Under the pieces are notes generated by a model. The model saw only the letters and a list, made by a program, of their open reading frames with translations. It was not told where the DNA came from and did no database searches. DNA of 64,000 nucleotides. Origin: Haliclystus octoradiatus. Lineage: Eukaryota > Cnidaria > Staurozoa > Stauromedusae > Haliclystidae. The stretch lies in contig OU744448.1 in assembly GCA_916610825.1 (NCBI GenBank), forward strand, positions 18,951,032 through 19,015,031. Reading direction: 5' to 3'. Shown in pieces: positions 1 to 13,000 of this stretch (position 1 is its first letter; each line of letters starts with the position of its first letter). The translations under genes were made by a program, and so were the position numbers.

Positions 1-229
1 TATTCAAGTTTCAAGGTATATTAATCTCTATCTGTACATTTAATCATTCTGAATAATCATGTCTCGCAACAATGATTCACCTTCAACTTCAGGCACTCAA
101 AACCCACCCGGCACTCCAGGTGCACCTAATGAGACACAACGACCACTTTTACCTGACCGTTTGAATACATCTTCTATCACTATCAAACCACCACCATTTT
201 ACAAAAATAATCCTCAAGCTTGGTTTAAT

Positions 230-508
230 CAGAGCCATCTATTTACAAGAGTTGGGACACTTCTGCCATTTTTGTATCTTTTTGCCTGGACCCGAGCACG
301 TTTTTAACAGTGCGCATGTGCAGGAGAATGTTTTTTTTTTCAGCCATATTGTATGGTATTTTTTCGCGCGTTTCACTTGAAATGATTGAGAACCTGTTTC
401 CAAAAGAACAAAGATTGCATCCAAAAATCACGTGACTGGCATCTGTCCAATTGGAGACGATAGCGGCACATGAAAGCGTGTCCCAACTCTTGTAAATAGA
501 TGGCTCTG
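230..508. mobile_element. hAT-type MITE inserted in gag
   Basis: This 279-bp insertion is bounded by inverted repeats of about 31 bp whose outer end reads CAGAGCCATCTATTTACAAG. It is flanked by a perfect 8-bp target duplication, GGTTTAAT, at 222-229 and 509-516. An 8-bp duplication and a CAG-G terminus are hAT superfamily hallmarks. There is no internal ORF of note, so it was mobilised in trans. The reading frame of gag resumes exactly after the second duplication copy, which confirms the boundaries. Confidence 0.9.
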
Positions 509-1253
509 GGTTTAATCAAATAGAGAGCCAATTTACGATTCGTGACATCAATTCAAGCGTCACAAAATACCACCATGTTGTTTTTGTCCTTCCTGAAGAT
601 ATTGCTACCCTTACGTTGAATTCTGCCGCTACCGCGGATACGTGCAATTATGAATTTTTGAAAACTACTATCCTTTCGTTGTTAGAAAAATCAAAACAAA
701 GCTGCGTAAGCGAAATATTAGATACGCAAGACCTTGGCGGAGACACACCAACAATATTTCTGAGACGATTAATTAGCCGTTTGTCTCAATGTGAAGTACC
801 TGCATCAGAAACATTTTTAAAGTCAAAACTTTTACAATGTCTTCCAATAGAGTTACGCGCCACGCTCAGTGCTTTCCAGGATGAGCCTGCTGAAAAGCTT
901 GCAAAGATCGCTGACCACATGTTGGCCATGAATTTATCTGGCACTGCTGCAGCTGTACGCAGCACACCACCAACCACATACAATAGTCATCAATATACAA
1001 ATCCACCCAATTTTTCTACTACATACCAACCACGTCAAAATTATCAGGCAGCCACACCCTATCATAATGCTATTCTCCGTGGAGTACAACCATTTCATGA
1101 AAATCAGCAACCCAAAGTTTGTCGAGCACATTTATATTACGGACGTCTTGCTCGCTCATGCCGACATTGGTGCCAATTTCCCAGTGATGCCCCTGTTCTA
1201 CCTTCCCGTGCAGCTACTCCCTCTCAATCTCGATCCGCTTCACCTGAACGCCA

Positions 1254-1260
1254 GGGAAAC
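1254..1260 (+). promoter_or_regulatory. predicted -1 ribosomal frameshift slippery site GGGAAAC
   Basis: GGGAAAC sits in the exact zero-frame phase G GGA AAC, directly before the gag TAG stop. The -1 frame is open through the junction and runs into the protease (DSGS at 1374) and RT. Known retroviral -1 sites use the same heptamer. The downstream stimulatory structure was not evaluated. Confidence 0.7.
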
Positions 1261-2783
1261 TAGATCATGTTGCTAATACCACCGCGGTTAGTAACGAAGT
1301 ATCAAGTATTGCGGCACACAAACGATATTTTATTGAAGGACGTTTCTCGTCACATCGCTATAACTTTTTATTAGATTCCGGTTCTACTATCTCCATTATA
1401 CCTCGTAATTATTTATTTATTAATTATTTATCACCATCTGAATTTCAACCATGTAATATTAATTTAACTTCTGCTAATGGCAAATCTATCAATGTTTATG
1501 GACAATATCGTACCTCTATCTCCTTCAAGTCATTACGTCGTTCATATTCATGGACTTTTATTGTTGCTGACGTTACACACCCGATTATTGATTGTGATTT
1601 TTTATCAACAAATAAACTTATTATAGATTTTAGTCGTAATTCAATTATTGATCCTCTTACTAATTTTACTGTTCCCTTGACAACCGCTACTGTATCATCT
1701 GATTCATCTATTATCTCAAATATTAACATTCCAGAAAGTTTTCCTCAATCTATTCAAACATTAATTAATGAACATTCTGACATATTTGCTTCTGTTGATG
1801 GTAGTGTCTTTTCAGATTTAAACTCAGTGAAATACAGCACTGTTCATCGTATTGACACTGGCTCATCGCAACCAACACACTGTCGTCCTCGTCCTCTCTC
1901 TGGTAACAAACTTGACGCTGCAAAGCAAGAATTTCAACATCTTCTCAACGCTGACTACATTTCACCGTCAAATAGCTCTTGGGCGTCACCTCTTCACCTC
2001 GTAGCAAAGACCAAAGATGGTATACCTACATGTCAGTATCGCCCTTGTGGTAATTATCGTTCTCTAAATGCACTAACTAAACCTGATCGCTATCCTCTAC
2101 CTCATATCCAACATTTTACACAAACTTTGCATGGTAAATCTATCTTTTCAAAAATTGATCTTGTCAAAGCCTTCCATCAAATCCCTATGTCAGATCAAGA
2201 TAAAGAAAAAACTGCTATCACTACACCTTTCGGACTTTTCCGTTTTAACCGTATGCCTTTCGGACTCCGTAACTCCGCTCAAACATTTCAACGTTTCATT
2301 GACTCAATTTTACGACCACTTCCCTTCGCCTTTGCATACATTGATAGTGATATATTAATTGCATCATCATCTATCGACGAACATTATCATCATTTATCAC
2401 TATTATTTAAACAATTATCTTCTTATGGCCTTCAAGTTCACCTTAGTAAATGTACATTTTCTACTCACGAACTAGATTTTTTAGGTCACACTATCAATGA
2501 ACAAGGTATTCTTCCTCGTCCCACTAAAGTTGAAGTCATCAAAGATTGGCCGTTACCTACAACTCACAAAGAATTACATCGTTTTATTGGTTGTATTAAT
2601 TTCTATAGACATTTCATTCCACATTTTTCTGAATTAGCTATACCATTATATACTGTCATGTCTACCAAACCACATTTTAACTGGACTGATTCTTCTTCTC
2701 AATCATTCACTAAATTAAAGGACGCTTTATCACAACAGCTACTATTACATCATCCCGATCCAACAATTGTACATTTTCAATAG
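1257..2783 (+). pseudogene. pol: pol part 1: aspartic protease and reverse transcriptase
   Basis: The frame is -1 relative to gag. It runs from the slippery site through a retropepsin ([12 protein letters not shown], catalytic Asp codon at 1374) into an RT with recognisable fingers and palm blocks ([35 protein letters not shown]). The catalytic block, normally Y-x-D-D, reads YIDSD near 2338-2352: one extra serine codon separates the two metal-binding aspartates. The thumb/connection region ([34 protein letters not shown]) is intact. The frame stops at 2781-2783, just before the RNase H block, where a one-base shift is needed to continue. Protease cleaves the polyprotein and RT copies element RNA in the particle. 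Confidence 0.85.
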
Positions 2784-3745
2784 TTACCGACGCCTCCGAT
2801 TAAGCTGTAGGCGCTGCTTTACACCAATCGTCACCTTCCGGTCCTATTCCACTTGGATTCTTCAGTAGAAAACTTACAAACATTCAAAAATCTTATTCTA
2901 CATTTGACAAAGAACTTTTAGCTGCATATCTTGCAACTTTACATTTTAAATCTTTTATTGATGGTCATGAAGATACTTTATTTTCAGATCACTGTCCTTT
3001 GGTCGACGCTTTCCGTAATCACAAGCCACGTCCATCCAATCGTCAACAACGACATCTAAGCATCATTACTGAATCTGTCACACATATGCATTTTATCAAG
3101 GGAGCTGACAATGTTGTTGCAGATGCATTATCACGTTTAACTGACCATCCAACTCAAACTTCAGCTGAATCTACCGCTACCGTTACCACAGCAACAACAT
3201 CACGTCATCACCCTGATTCAACGACCACCTCCACTGTCACAATGGCCATCGATCTGCCCGCAATTGCCAAAGCTCAACAACAAGATCCACCACCAAGCAA
3301 TCTTTCATTGAAATCGTATCCTGTTGATAATAATCTCACTCTATTATGTGATACTACACGAACATTACCTAGACCTTTCATACCATTCAACCTTCGAGTT
3401 TCCATCATACAACACTTTCACTCTCTTGGGCATTTTGGTTTTCGCCGTACCTTCACCATCATCAACGATCGTTATTTCTGGCCTGGCATGCACAAAGACA
3501 TAAAACACTTTTGTCATCTATGCATTGATTGTCAACGTCAGAAAGTCTCACGCCATACTCGCTCTCCTCATGGACAATTATTACTTCCAACTGGTCGTTT
3601 TCAGACAATCCATATCGATGTCGCCGAAGTTGGTTCTTCTCAAAGCAATCCTGCCGTATCTCTCTGTCCTTCGCCACGCTATCTACTCAACATGATTGAC
3701 CGTTATACTGGTTGGCTAGAAGCTGTTCCTATTACAGCATCTACT
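2783..3745 (+). pseudogene. pol: pol part 2: RNase H and N-terminal integrase
   Basis: After the shift, the RNase H block begins with V-T-D-A-S-D and meets an in-frame TAA near 2801. It then continues (FFSRKLTNIQKSYSTFDKEL, DGHEDTLFSDHCPL, NVVADALSRL) into the integrase. The HHCC zinc-binding module is visible near 3410-3540 (HSLGHFGFRRT ... CHLCIDCQRQ), followed by the first catalytic Asp region (IHIDVAEVG) and YLLNMIDRYTGWLEAVPI. The coding frame is cut at 3745 by the large TIR insertion, between the first and second catalytic acidic residues. Codons after 3746 belong to the insertion. Confidence 0.85.
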
Positions 3746-3764
3746 ACACAGGAAAATCCATGTG

Positions 3765-4185
3765 CTTAAATCAAGAAAAAAATTTCTTGAAATAAGTGAA
3801 ATTTTGCTTGAATTAAGAATAAATGTACTTGTCCACATAGGAAGCAAATATTTCTACCCTAGAATAAATTTGCTTGTTATATTTTCTTATTTTAAGCACA
3901 AATTTGCCTGACATATTATTCTCTTTTCCAGCTTAAATTTCTTGAAATGAGCAAATTTTGTCTTAAAACAAGACCCTTTTTGCTTTCATTTCTGAAGATA
4001 GTGTGCAGTCAGAATTGTTGGATTCTTGAAATAAGCATATATATGCTTGAAATAAGCAAACATTTTCTTGAAATAAGCATATATTTTCTTGAATTAAGAT
4101 AATATTTGCTAGCGCATTTGGAACTACAAATCAAATATTCTCATCAGATTCTTGAAACAAGAACATATTTTCTTGATTTAAGATA
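3765..4185. repeat. left subterminal repeat cluster of the 10.7-kb element
   Basis: Many dispersed copies of a short motif, roughly TTCTTGAAATAAGCA and its complement TGCTTAAAACAAG, occupy this stretch. The same motif occupies about 14220-14400 at the opposite end. Subterminal arrays of this kind are usual transposase-binding regions in TIR elements. That role here is inference. Confidence 0.6.
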
Positions 4186-6780
4186 TTTTTACGATTGCTT
4201 ATCAAAATGTTGCACATATAGTCTAATCAAAATATTGTCTATACAATGTTAATCATCATATTACAGCACAATATTAATTTTAGATTAGATTAAACATTTA
4301 ATTTAAATCAATTACGATCTATAATAAAGTCACACTGGAACCCTGACGAAAGCCAGTGCAACAATTCAATCGTAACAGAGTAATAGTTTGGATTCATCAG
4401 CTGGTCATTGAAAAAGATCAGTCCATCATAATAATACCCAAACGTCAATAATAATTCCAGAATACAACTGCATGTATAGATAATTGTAAAATAACAGCAG
4501 AAGATCCAAATGTTTAAGAGAAAAGTTGTTGTGTAGCTTGTAAGTAAATTTCATCTGCTTTTTGTGTTATTACATCCAGCAAGTAAAATCATCAATATTC
4601 AACCACATTTAATGTTTGATGGTTTGTGAGCAGAGTGTAACATTTCTTTATCATATCAGTGTATTGATTGCTACAGTGTATTAAAGTATTGCTCGTCAAT
4701 TTTGAGATCCAGGACTTTCACTCTGAAAAACAAATGCATATAACACTGATCAGATAAGTAATAAAAGATTAAATCTACATTAAGATGAAAATGACAACTA
4801 GCAAAGCACAGTGAAATCAGTTGCCGGCAACGCCGGTGAAAGTTTAAAAAAAGTATGTTGTGGACAATGTGCCAATGTAGACGATATTACTTTGCTTGGT
4901 CATAAAAAAATAGAAAATTAATTACAATCGTTCTGATGATGTGTGAACAGAAGTAAAATAAAAACATGCAGATTTTATTCTAAGTTTCAAAAGAAGTAGG
5001 ATAGATCCTAATTTATCAAATTAAAATTGTCACGAACCCTCAGTCAATATCACATGTTATATTATGATACAATGCCTTATAGAGCAATATATTGACAAGC
5101 TTAAATCAGTAGCAAAAATGCAGTCAAATTCCAAAACCATTATTCTCTGCTATGTTATGTTGCTGTGTATGTTTTATCAGAAAATATTGATAGCGGTTCA
5201 TAGACCTTCTGGCCCATGAAGTCCAATGAGCTGCTGACAGCAGCAGCACCTAAATTACACCCTTACATCATAACTGTTTACTTAGGAACAAAAAAAACAA
5301 TCATAGCAAAAACAATATCAAGAAAGCTTGTATACATATCTATGTAAATTTATGATTAACAATGCAACATTCTATGCTTTATGTTAATCATGCGATACAC
5401 TATTTTTCAACAATAATAATACAGACAATGCACAATATTAACGGCAATACTCATGATACCCAACATTAGGCCTACTGACTGTTCAGGAACAGTGATGTGA
5501 GAAATTTTGAATATTTTCGCATTTGATCAAAAATTTAACCTAATAACAACAATTAAGTAGGCTGTAGTTTTGATTTTAAAGGATTGGAACATAATCAAAT
5601 AAATCCCTGTCAATATCATAATTATTCAAAAAAACATTTTTCAATTCCCATGCTAGACTGTGCAGATACACACTGGTATACAAGAATAAGCACAAAAGAT
5701 ATATGGATATGTTTAAAAAACATTCAAATAAAATTACAGCAGTGTATTATATTCTTGAACAAAATTTGATTGATAAGAAAACTTTTCAATATCGGATTAT
5801 TATTTAGCCGTAAATATTCTACAACACAATGGAATTGCAAGCGCAATTCCGATAACTGAAATCCTCGCACATATGCAACCTGGCTTTTAAAATCTATTGA
5901 CTATTTTGTAGTCAAGTCTTTTTTAAACAATTTCAGGTATGTGCAAATTTGGATAACTGCAATGAAAATTGTTGACAATTTTGACTAGCACAGCGGGTTC
6001 CACTGTACTCTGTGGGATTAACAGATGAAGTTGCTTCAAATTAGTATTTAGTAGTTCATGGTTACAGTGACCAGGAAGAAAAACACCGGCAGCCGTAACA
6101 AGCTTAATTTTGATAACATCAAATGTACACAGTTGACACAGTAGGAATGGATGTTTTTTAACAGTTTGTATGATTTCATATTATTTTTTGACATGGAGGT
6201 AATATTACTTCCAGACGTAATATTAATTCTGTATAAAAAGCTTCAAGTGTTACATTGACAATTCACTGATATTAACTGTGGATCATTGATTAACAAATTG
6301 TGAAAGTAATCTTGAAGATTAAATTTTCTTTTCATAAAGAGGAAATATCTCATTTTCATTCATAACAAACACGGCAAAAATCCGTAAATACAGAGATGTA
6401 ACTGAAAAGGTTAGGTCAATTGTTACAAATGAAGAAGGAAAGCCATAATTTCACTAAATCATTGCAAAACATATGTATTGCGTTGACTCTGGGTTGTTAT
6501 TTCCAAACATATGTACAGTTTTCTGATAATAAAAAAGAGAATTGTTGTGAATCGAAAAGACAGACCATTACTAATTTATGAAAATCAATTATATTCCTAT
6601 TTCGTAAAATCCAGGCAACGTAGAACATCATTCCCTGTCTTTTTATCTGTAGGTCTATTATGAGACATTTAACAATAAAACATTAATAGGCTTAACATCT
6701 GTCTCAACGTAGAATTCAGGATATCTGATTTAAGCGAAAATTTGTAAAAAAAGAGAATCTGATTAGAATTCTATAGGCTA
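4186..6780. other. non-coding interior of the 10.7-kb element, left part
   Basis: AT-rich sequence with no ORF showing coding character, no RNA gene and no clear repeat recognised by eye. Confidence 0.5.
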
Positions 6781-6786
6781 TGGGTA

Positions 6787-8143
6787 CTAGACTGGTCCAA
6801 AAAACATGAAAGTTTGAAATGTTATCGGGCCCATCGATTTTCTTGTTCAGAATTTTATTGTAATTTGACATTGAGAAATGGGGTCCCAAGGCCCCTCTAA
6901 ATTAATACGTAAAGCTAATGGGGAAAACGTTTATATTTTGCAAATGCATATTTTGATATCGTAGTTTGAAGAAAGTTTGTAACTCGAGAAGGTCATTCTG
7001 TTGAACGGTGGCTGTTTTATAGACACAATATGTCGTAACTTGTTATTAAAATGTTCATTCTTGCTACCGCCGCTTTACTCAGATAGCAGAAATATTACTC
7101 AGAAAGCTGTTCATTTTGTTTAACTCAGTCAAAATTTATAACAGAACTAGCTGCCATTAGGGAAATAAAACTTCGGAAACAAAGCCTCTGACATTGTTCA
7201 ACTTGATCTACGGAGGTAATTACTTGAATCTCAAAATGTTTGAAAACTTTTAAAGAGCTATATCCCTTGCTACGTGACAAAGAAATAATTCGATGTCTTC
7301 ATAAATTCAAGCTTGAACATGTAACTGCTCACATGTGACTTCCGAAAATGTATTCGTAAAATTCTTTGTGGATTACTGAACTTTATCATCGTTCGACGTT
7401 TGGAACAGTTGATCGCTTGTGCTTCACCGTTCTCCGTGGCCCAAAATTTATTAGATGTTTTATAAATTTGAATATAAATTAATGAATATGAATATGAATA
7501 TAAATAGGAATCGACATACGAATATATGCGATATCTTTGTTTGATTTCCAACGTTTTATTCGAAACTTTATTTAAACTTTATTCCATATTTTGTTTATCT
7601 AAATAATAGCGACCGTAACAATAATGAATATCTCAATAACAACATCAATATGCTCTGAATCTATAAAACAGTCACCGTTCAACAGAATGACCTTCTCGAG
7701 TTACAAACTTTCCTCAAACTACGATATAAACGACGGTGACACCTTTCACGGAAATATTTTTAGATTGACAGATTGACAGCAGACACTTATAGATTAATCC
7801 TTTTTTACAGCAGAAGTCACGTTTTTTTATGCATCGTATTCAACCCCATAGTTTTAAGGGAATGATAAAGATTCAAACATTTAAATTAATAAATTCAGAT
7901 TATTCAGATCATTACCTCCACGGCCATGTGAGCAAATTTTAGAATATGTTTTCACAAAGATGACGTATTAGCGTTTGAAAAATATCAGCGTTTTCCCCAT
8001 TAACTTTACGTATTAATTTAGAGGGGCCTTGGGACCCCATTTCCCAATGTCAAATTACAATAAAATGTGTGCACGCATTCTGAACAAGAAAATTGATGGG
8101 CCAGATAACATTTCAAACTTTCATGTTTTTTGGACCAGTCTAG
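6787..8143. mobile_element. 1.36-kb inverted-repeat element nested in the 10.7-kb element
   Basis: The ends are CTAGACTGGTCCAAAAAACA and its complement. They are flanked by a 6-bp duplication, TGGGTA, at 6781-6786 and 8144-8149. Inverted similarity extends inward through segments such as GGGGTCCCAAGGCCCCTCTA (left arm near 6880, complement near 8020) and GAACGGTGGCTGTTTTATAG (left arm near 7001, diverged complement near 7669-7688), making a long stem with a loop of several hundred bases. No transposase ORF is present. Confidence 0.8.
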
Positions 8144-8149
8144 TGGGTA

Positions 8150-10061
8150 CATAATCTTTTGCGATTTCAGTAGCTTTGGAATCCTGAAATGGAGTGAAAG
8201 AGGGTTAAACGCGAAAATCTCTTTTTACAAAAAAAATGAGAAACGCAATTTTCAATTTCCGAAATAACTACTTGGAAGTTTAGGAATCCTGAATTACAAA
8301 CGTAGTACAGTTAAATATATACCATGCCTACCTATTTTTAATTGGGTTGCATAGTCAGGCAAGTGGTGAAAAAACAATAGCCATGAATGTTTTCAAATTC
8401 CCATCCAGCAAATTCCTATAGTTTGTATAGAAAAACACAACAAACAAGTTAAGATAATAAACCTATGCAGACAGTAGAATATCAAGATGCAAATCGTAGG
8501 AGAATATGTGATTTTTGACAAGGACTATATAGGTTTAGAGGCTGAGAACTCTTCAGATAGAATGTATTACAACTAATGATTACAATAAATCAGATATGTT
8601 TTGAAAAATATCAGCAACACCAATTAGGAATAGCTATTACAGAAAAATTCAGTATAGCCTCAATTCAATACAGAAAATGTCGAAGCTCATATAATAATCT
8701 GTTTTGTAGCTCTAAGTGGATCACAAACTGCGCGTAAGTGGGTCACATCGTAACTTCCTTGCTTTTTCTAAGTTGAATAAAGGCATTTAATAAATTCGAT
8801 TGTGTTTTCAAGATATCATATCTAAATAAAACGATGATCAGGATATTTTATGTTTTTCAGTCTGATTGGGGAACATGGCAGATTGCAGTAAGTGGGTTAC
8901 GGCTTGTAAACTCATTCTAATCTACTTGATTTTTCATATCTGTTAAATTATTTTGAATAATAATGTCCCCCTTATCATTTTAAACAACTGGTAACAAAAA
9001 TGAAGCCAAATGTTAAAATAATTTTATAGAAAGTATAGGAATATAACAAGCATATTAGATTAGCCCAATTCGAACAGTCAGGCTGAGTTAGTCTGCTGAT
9101 CTGAACTGATTGGTCGACAAAAATATCAGGAATCTTATGATCTTCTGAAAAGAAATTCGAAGCTGGGGCAGCTTACAAAATAGACATAAACTACTTGCCA
9201 ATACCGCAGCATATCTTTAATAACGATGTGTTTATTTATCTAGAAGGCCTGTTATCCTATGCTTTTGAATTAAGATGGTGGATTAGCTAGCAATGATATC
9301 TTCCAAGTTCAATAGCCTAGTATAGTATTGCAGCAGTGCCATAGCAGCAACATAAGTCTTGTTGATATAAAGAAGCAATTGAAAGAAAACAGCAAATAAA
9401 CTTACCTATAACATGTCCACTTCTCAGAAAAATGGATGAGAGAGAGTACGATGTCGTAAAATACGTATTGACCATGACCGCCAAAACATTTCACCGAATC
9501 TCGCATGTTCAGAGCAAGTAGAAAAACAAACCATATTTCATTTTGAACGGTAAAGTTAAAGAATTCGTTCCAGTGATAAGTTGTTGTGATATCGCAGTAC
9601 ATCATTTTATTACTTTCATCGTAGGCTAAACGTTCCTTATGTATCGGGGAAACAAATACTTGTAGTTGAATTCAGTTTGTTAAACCATGGTAAAACAGTA
9701 AAATTCGTAAACTGACTGAGCTTTTCGTTTTCACACTTTTTCAAATTGGGGTCTGGATGCAAGAACGCTTGGGATTGGCTGTAAAGAAACTTCAGGTGGT
9801 GCCGAATATCGAGGAGCCTGCATGCAGACCAAAAATACAATTCAGTGTTCCCTTAACGTCTGCATGTAGGCTCAATAGCGTCATAGCGATTTTTAGACTT
9901 TACGAATATTATAAAGTGCCTATAGAAAGCTTCCCAATATTTTCCATGTCAGAGACATTGTAGAAAATATCCCGAATGGGTTCGAATAAATTATTTTGTG
10001 ACGTATTGATTTGTTTATAAGAAACAGGCATTGTTTAATATAAAATCTATACACATAGCAC
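8150..10061. other. non-coding interior of the 10.7-kb element, middle part
   Basis: AT-rich sequence between the nested inverted-repeat element and the satellite array. ORFs of 67-68 codons here overlap on opposite strands and show no motifs. I see no gene. Confidence 0.5.
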
Positions 10062-13000
10062 ATAATTGGAATTTCAGCTAATCATTAATTTTTATCAACA
10101 TAAATCATATTATCTATTTCATATAGGCTAAACCAACTAACTACCATGAGTAATTTTGCTAAATATTGTTGAGTAGTTTTGAATTTATGAGCAAATACCA
10201 TTGTGAATTATCATGTTGAAATTAACAAAATCAGTACCCTTAGCATAATTGGAATTTCAGCTAATTATTGAATTTTTTCAAAATAAATCATATTTTATAT
10301 TTCACATAAGCTAAACTAACTACCTTGAGTAATTTTGTCAAATAATATGTAGAAGCTTTGAATTTATTAGCAATTAGCAGTGTGAATTATCGTGTTGATA
10401 TTAACTAAATCGATACCCTTAACATAATTGGAATTTCAAGTAATCATTAAATTTTTTCAACATCAATCATATTATCTATTTCACCTAGGCTAAACTAACT
10501 ACCATAAGGAATTTCGCTGAATAATGTTGAGAAATTTTGAATTTATTAGCAAATAGCATTGTGAATTATCGTGTTGATATTAACAAAATCAGTAGGCCTA
10601 CCTTAGCATAATTGGAATTTCAGCTAATTATTTAATTTTTTCAAAATAAATCATATTTTCTATTTCAGATAAGCTAAACTAACTACCATGAGTAATTTTG
10701 TCAAATAATATTGAGAAGCTTTGAATTTATTAGCAAATAGCAGTTTGAATTATCGTGTTGATATTTACTGAATTGATACCCTTAAACATAATTGGAATTT
10801 CAGCTAATCATTAAATTTTTTCAACATCAACCATATAATCTATTTCACATAGGCTAAACTAACTACCATAAGCAGTTTCGCTGAATAATGTTGAGAAGCT
10901 TTGAATTTATTAGCAATTAGCATTGTGAATTATCGTGATGATATTAACAAAATCAGTTATACCCTTACCATAATTGGAATTCCAGCTAATTATTGAATTT
11001 TTTCAAAAAAATCATATTATCTATTCCACATAAGCTAAACTAACTACCATGAGTAATTTTGTCAAACAATATTGAGAATTTTTGAATGTATTAGCTAATA
11101 GCATTGTGAATTATCGTGTTGATATTTACAAAATCAGTACCCTTAGCATAATTGGAATTTCAGCTAATTATTGAATTTTTTCAAAATAAATCATATTTTA
11201 TATTTCACATAAGCTAAACTAACTACCTTGAGTAATTTTGTCAAATAATATGTAGAAGCTTTGAATTTATTAGCAATTAGCAGTGTGAATTATCGTGTTG
11301 ATATTAACTAAATCGATACCCTTAACATAATTGGAATTTCAAGTAATCATTAAATTTTTTCAACATCAATCATATTATCTATTTCACCTAGGCTAAACTA
11401 ACTACCATAAGGAATTTCGCTGAATAATGTTGAGAAATTTTGAATTTATTAGCAAATAGCATTGTGAATTATCGTGTTGATATTAACAAAATCAGTAGGC
11501 CTACCTTAGCATAATTGGAATTTCAGCTAATTATTTAATTTTTTCAAAATAAATCATATTTTCTATTTCAGATAAGCTAAACTAACTACCATGAGTAATT
11601 TTGTCAAATAATATTGAGAAGCTTTGAATTTATTAGCAAATAGCAGTTTGAATTATCGTGTTGATATTTACTGAATTGATACCCTTAAACATAATTGGAA
11701 TTTCAGCTAATCATTAAATTTTTTCAACATCAACCATATAATCTATTTCACATAGGCTAAACTAACTACCATAAGCAGTTTCGCTGAATAATGTTGAGAA
11801 GCTTTGAATTTATTAGCAATTAGCATTGTGAATTATCGTGATGATATTAACAAAATCAGTTATACCCTTACCATAATTGGAATTCCAGCTAATTATTGAA
11901 TTTTTTCAAAAAAAATCATATTATCTATTCCACATAAGCTAAACTAACTACCATGAGTAATTTTGTCAAACAATATTGAGAATTTTTGAATGTATTAGCT
12001 AATAGCATTGTGAATTATCGTGTTGATATTTACAAAATCAGTACCCTTATCATAATTGGAATTTCAGCTAATTATTGAATATTTTCAAAATAAATCACAT
12101 TTTCTATTTCACATAAGGTAAACTAACTGCCATGAGTAATTTTGTCAAATAATATTGAGAAGCTTTGAATTTATTAGCAAATAGCAGTTTGAATTGTTGT
12201 GTTGATATTAACTGAATCGATACCCTTAACATAATTGGAATTTCAGCTAATTATTGAATATTTTCAAAATAAATCACATTTTCTATTTCACATAAGCTAA
12301 ACTAACTACCATGAGTAATTTTGTCAAATAATATTGAGAAGCTTTGAATTTATTAGCAAATAGCAGTTTGAATTATCGTGTTGATATTAACTGAATTGAT
12401 ACCCTTAACATAGTTGGAATTTCAGCTAATCATTAAATTCTTTCAACATCAACCATATAATCTATTTCACATAGGCTAAACTAACTACCATAAACAGTTT
12501 CGCTGAATAATGTGGAGAAGCTTTGAATTTATTAGCAATTAGCATTGTGAATTATCGTGATGATATTAACAAAATCAGTACCCTTACCATAATTGGAATT
12601 CCAGCTAATTATTGAATTTTTTCAAAATAAATCATATTATCTATTTCACATAAGCTAAACTAACTACCATGAGTAATTTTGTCAAACAATATTGAGAAGT
12701 TTTGAATTTATTGGCAAATAACATTGTGAATTATCGTGTTGATATTTACAAAATCAGTCCCCTTAGCATAATTGGAATTTCAGCTAATTATTGAATATTT
12801 TCAAAATAAATCACATTTTCTATTTCACATAAGCTAAACTAACTGCCATGAGTAGTTTTGTCAAACAATATTGAGAATTTTTGAATTTATTAGCAAATAG
12901 CATTGTGAATTATCGTGTTGATATTTACAAAATCAGTACCCTTAGCATAATTGGAATTTCAGCTAATTATTGAATATTTTCAAAATAAATCACATTTTCT

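Larger units (their letters stand above)
59..1263 (+). pseudogene. gag: gag of the first gypsy element, split by a MITE
   Basis: The ORF starts at ATG 59 with a low-complexity Ser/Pro/Thr stretch, then reaches a gag core (IKPPPFYKNNPQAWFNQ) and is cut at 229 by the 279-bp insertion. Beyond the duplicated GGTTTAAT the same frame continues (IESQFTIRDI, then KYHHVVFVLPED) and runs to TAG at 1261-1263. A degenerate zinc-knuckle-like Cys/His segment lies near 1120-1180 (CRAHLYYGRLARSCRHWC). Gag forms the cytoplasmic particle that packages element RNA. The last sense codons before the stop form a slippery heptamer, suggesting the pol frame was reached by -1 frameshifting. As it stands the gene would make only an 82-residue truncated product. 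Confidence 0.85.

Noticed and set aside
7270-9963. Short frames of 67-93 codons inside the 10.7-kb element as transposase pieces
   Set aside because: No DDE, zinc-finger or helix-turn-helix signature; they overlap an inverted-repeat element and AT-rich DNA.
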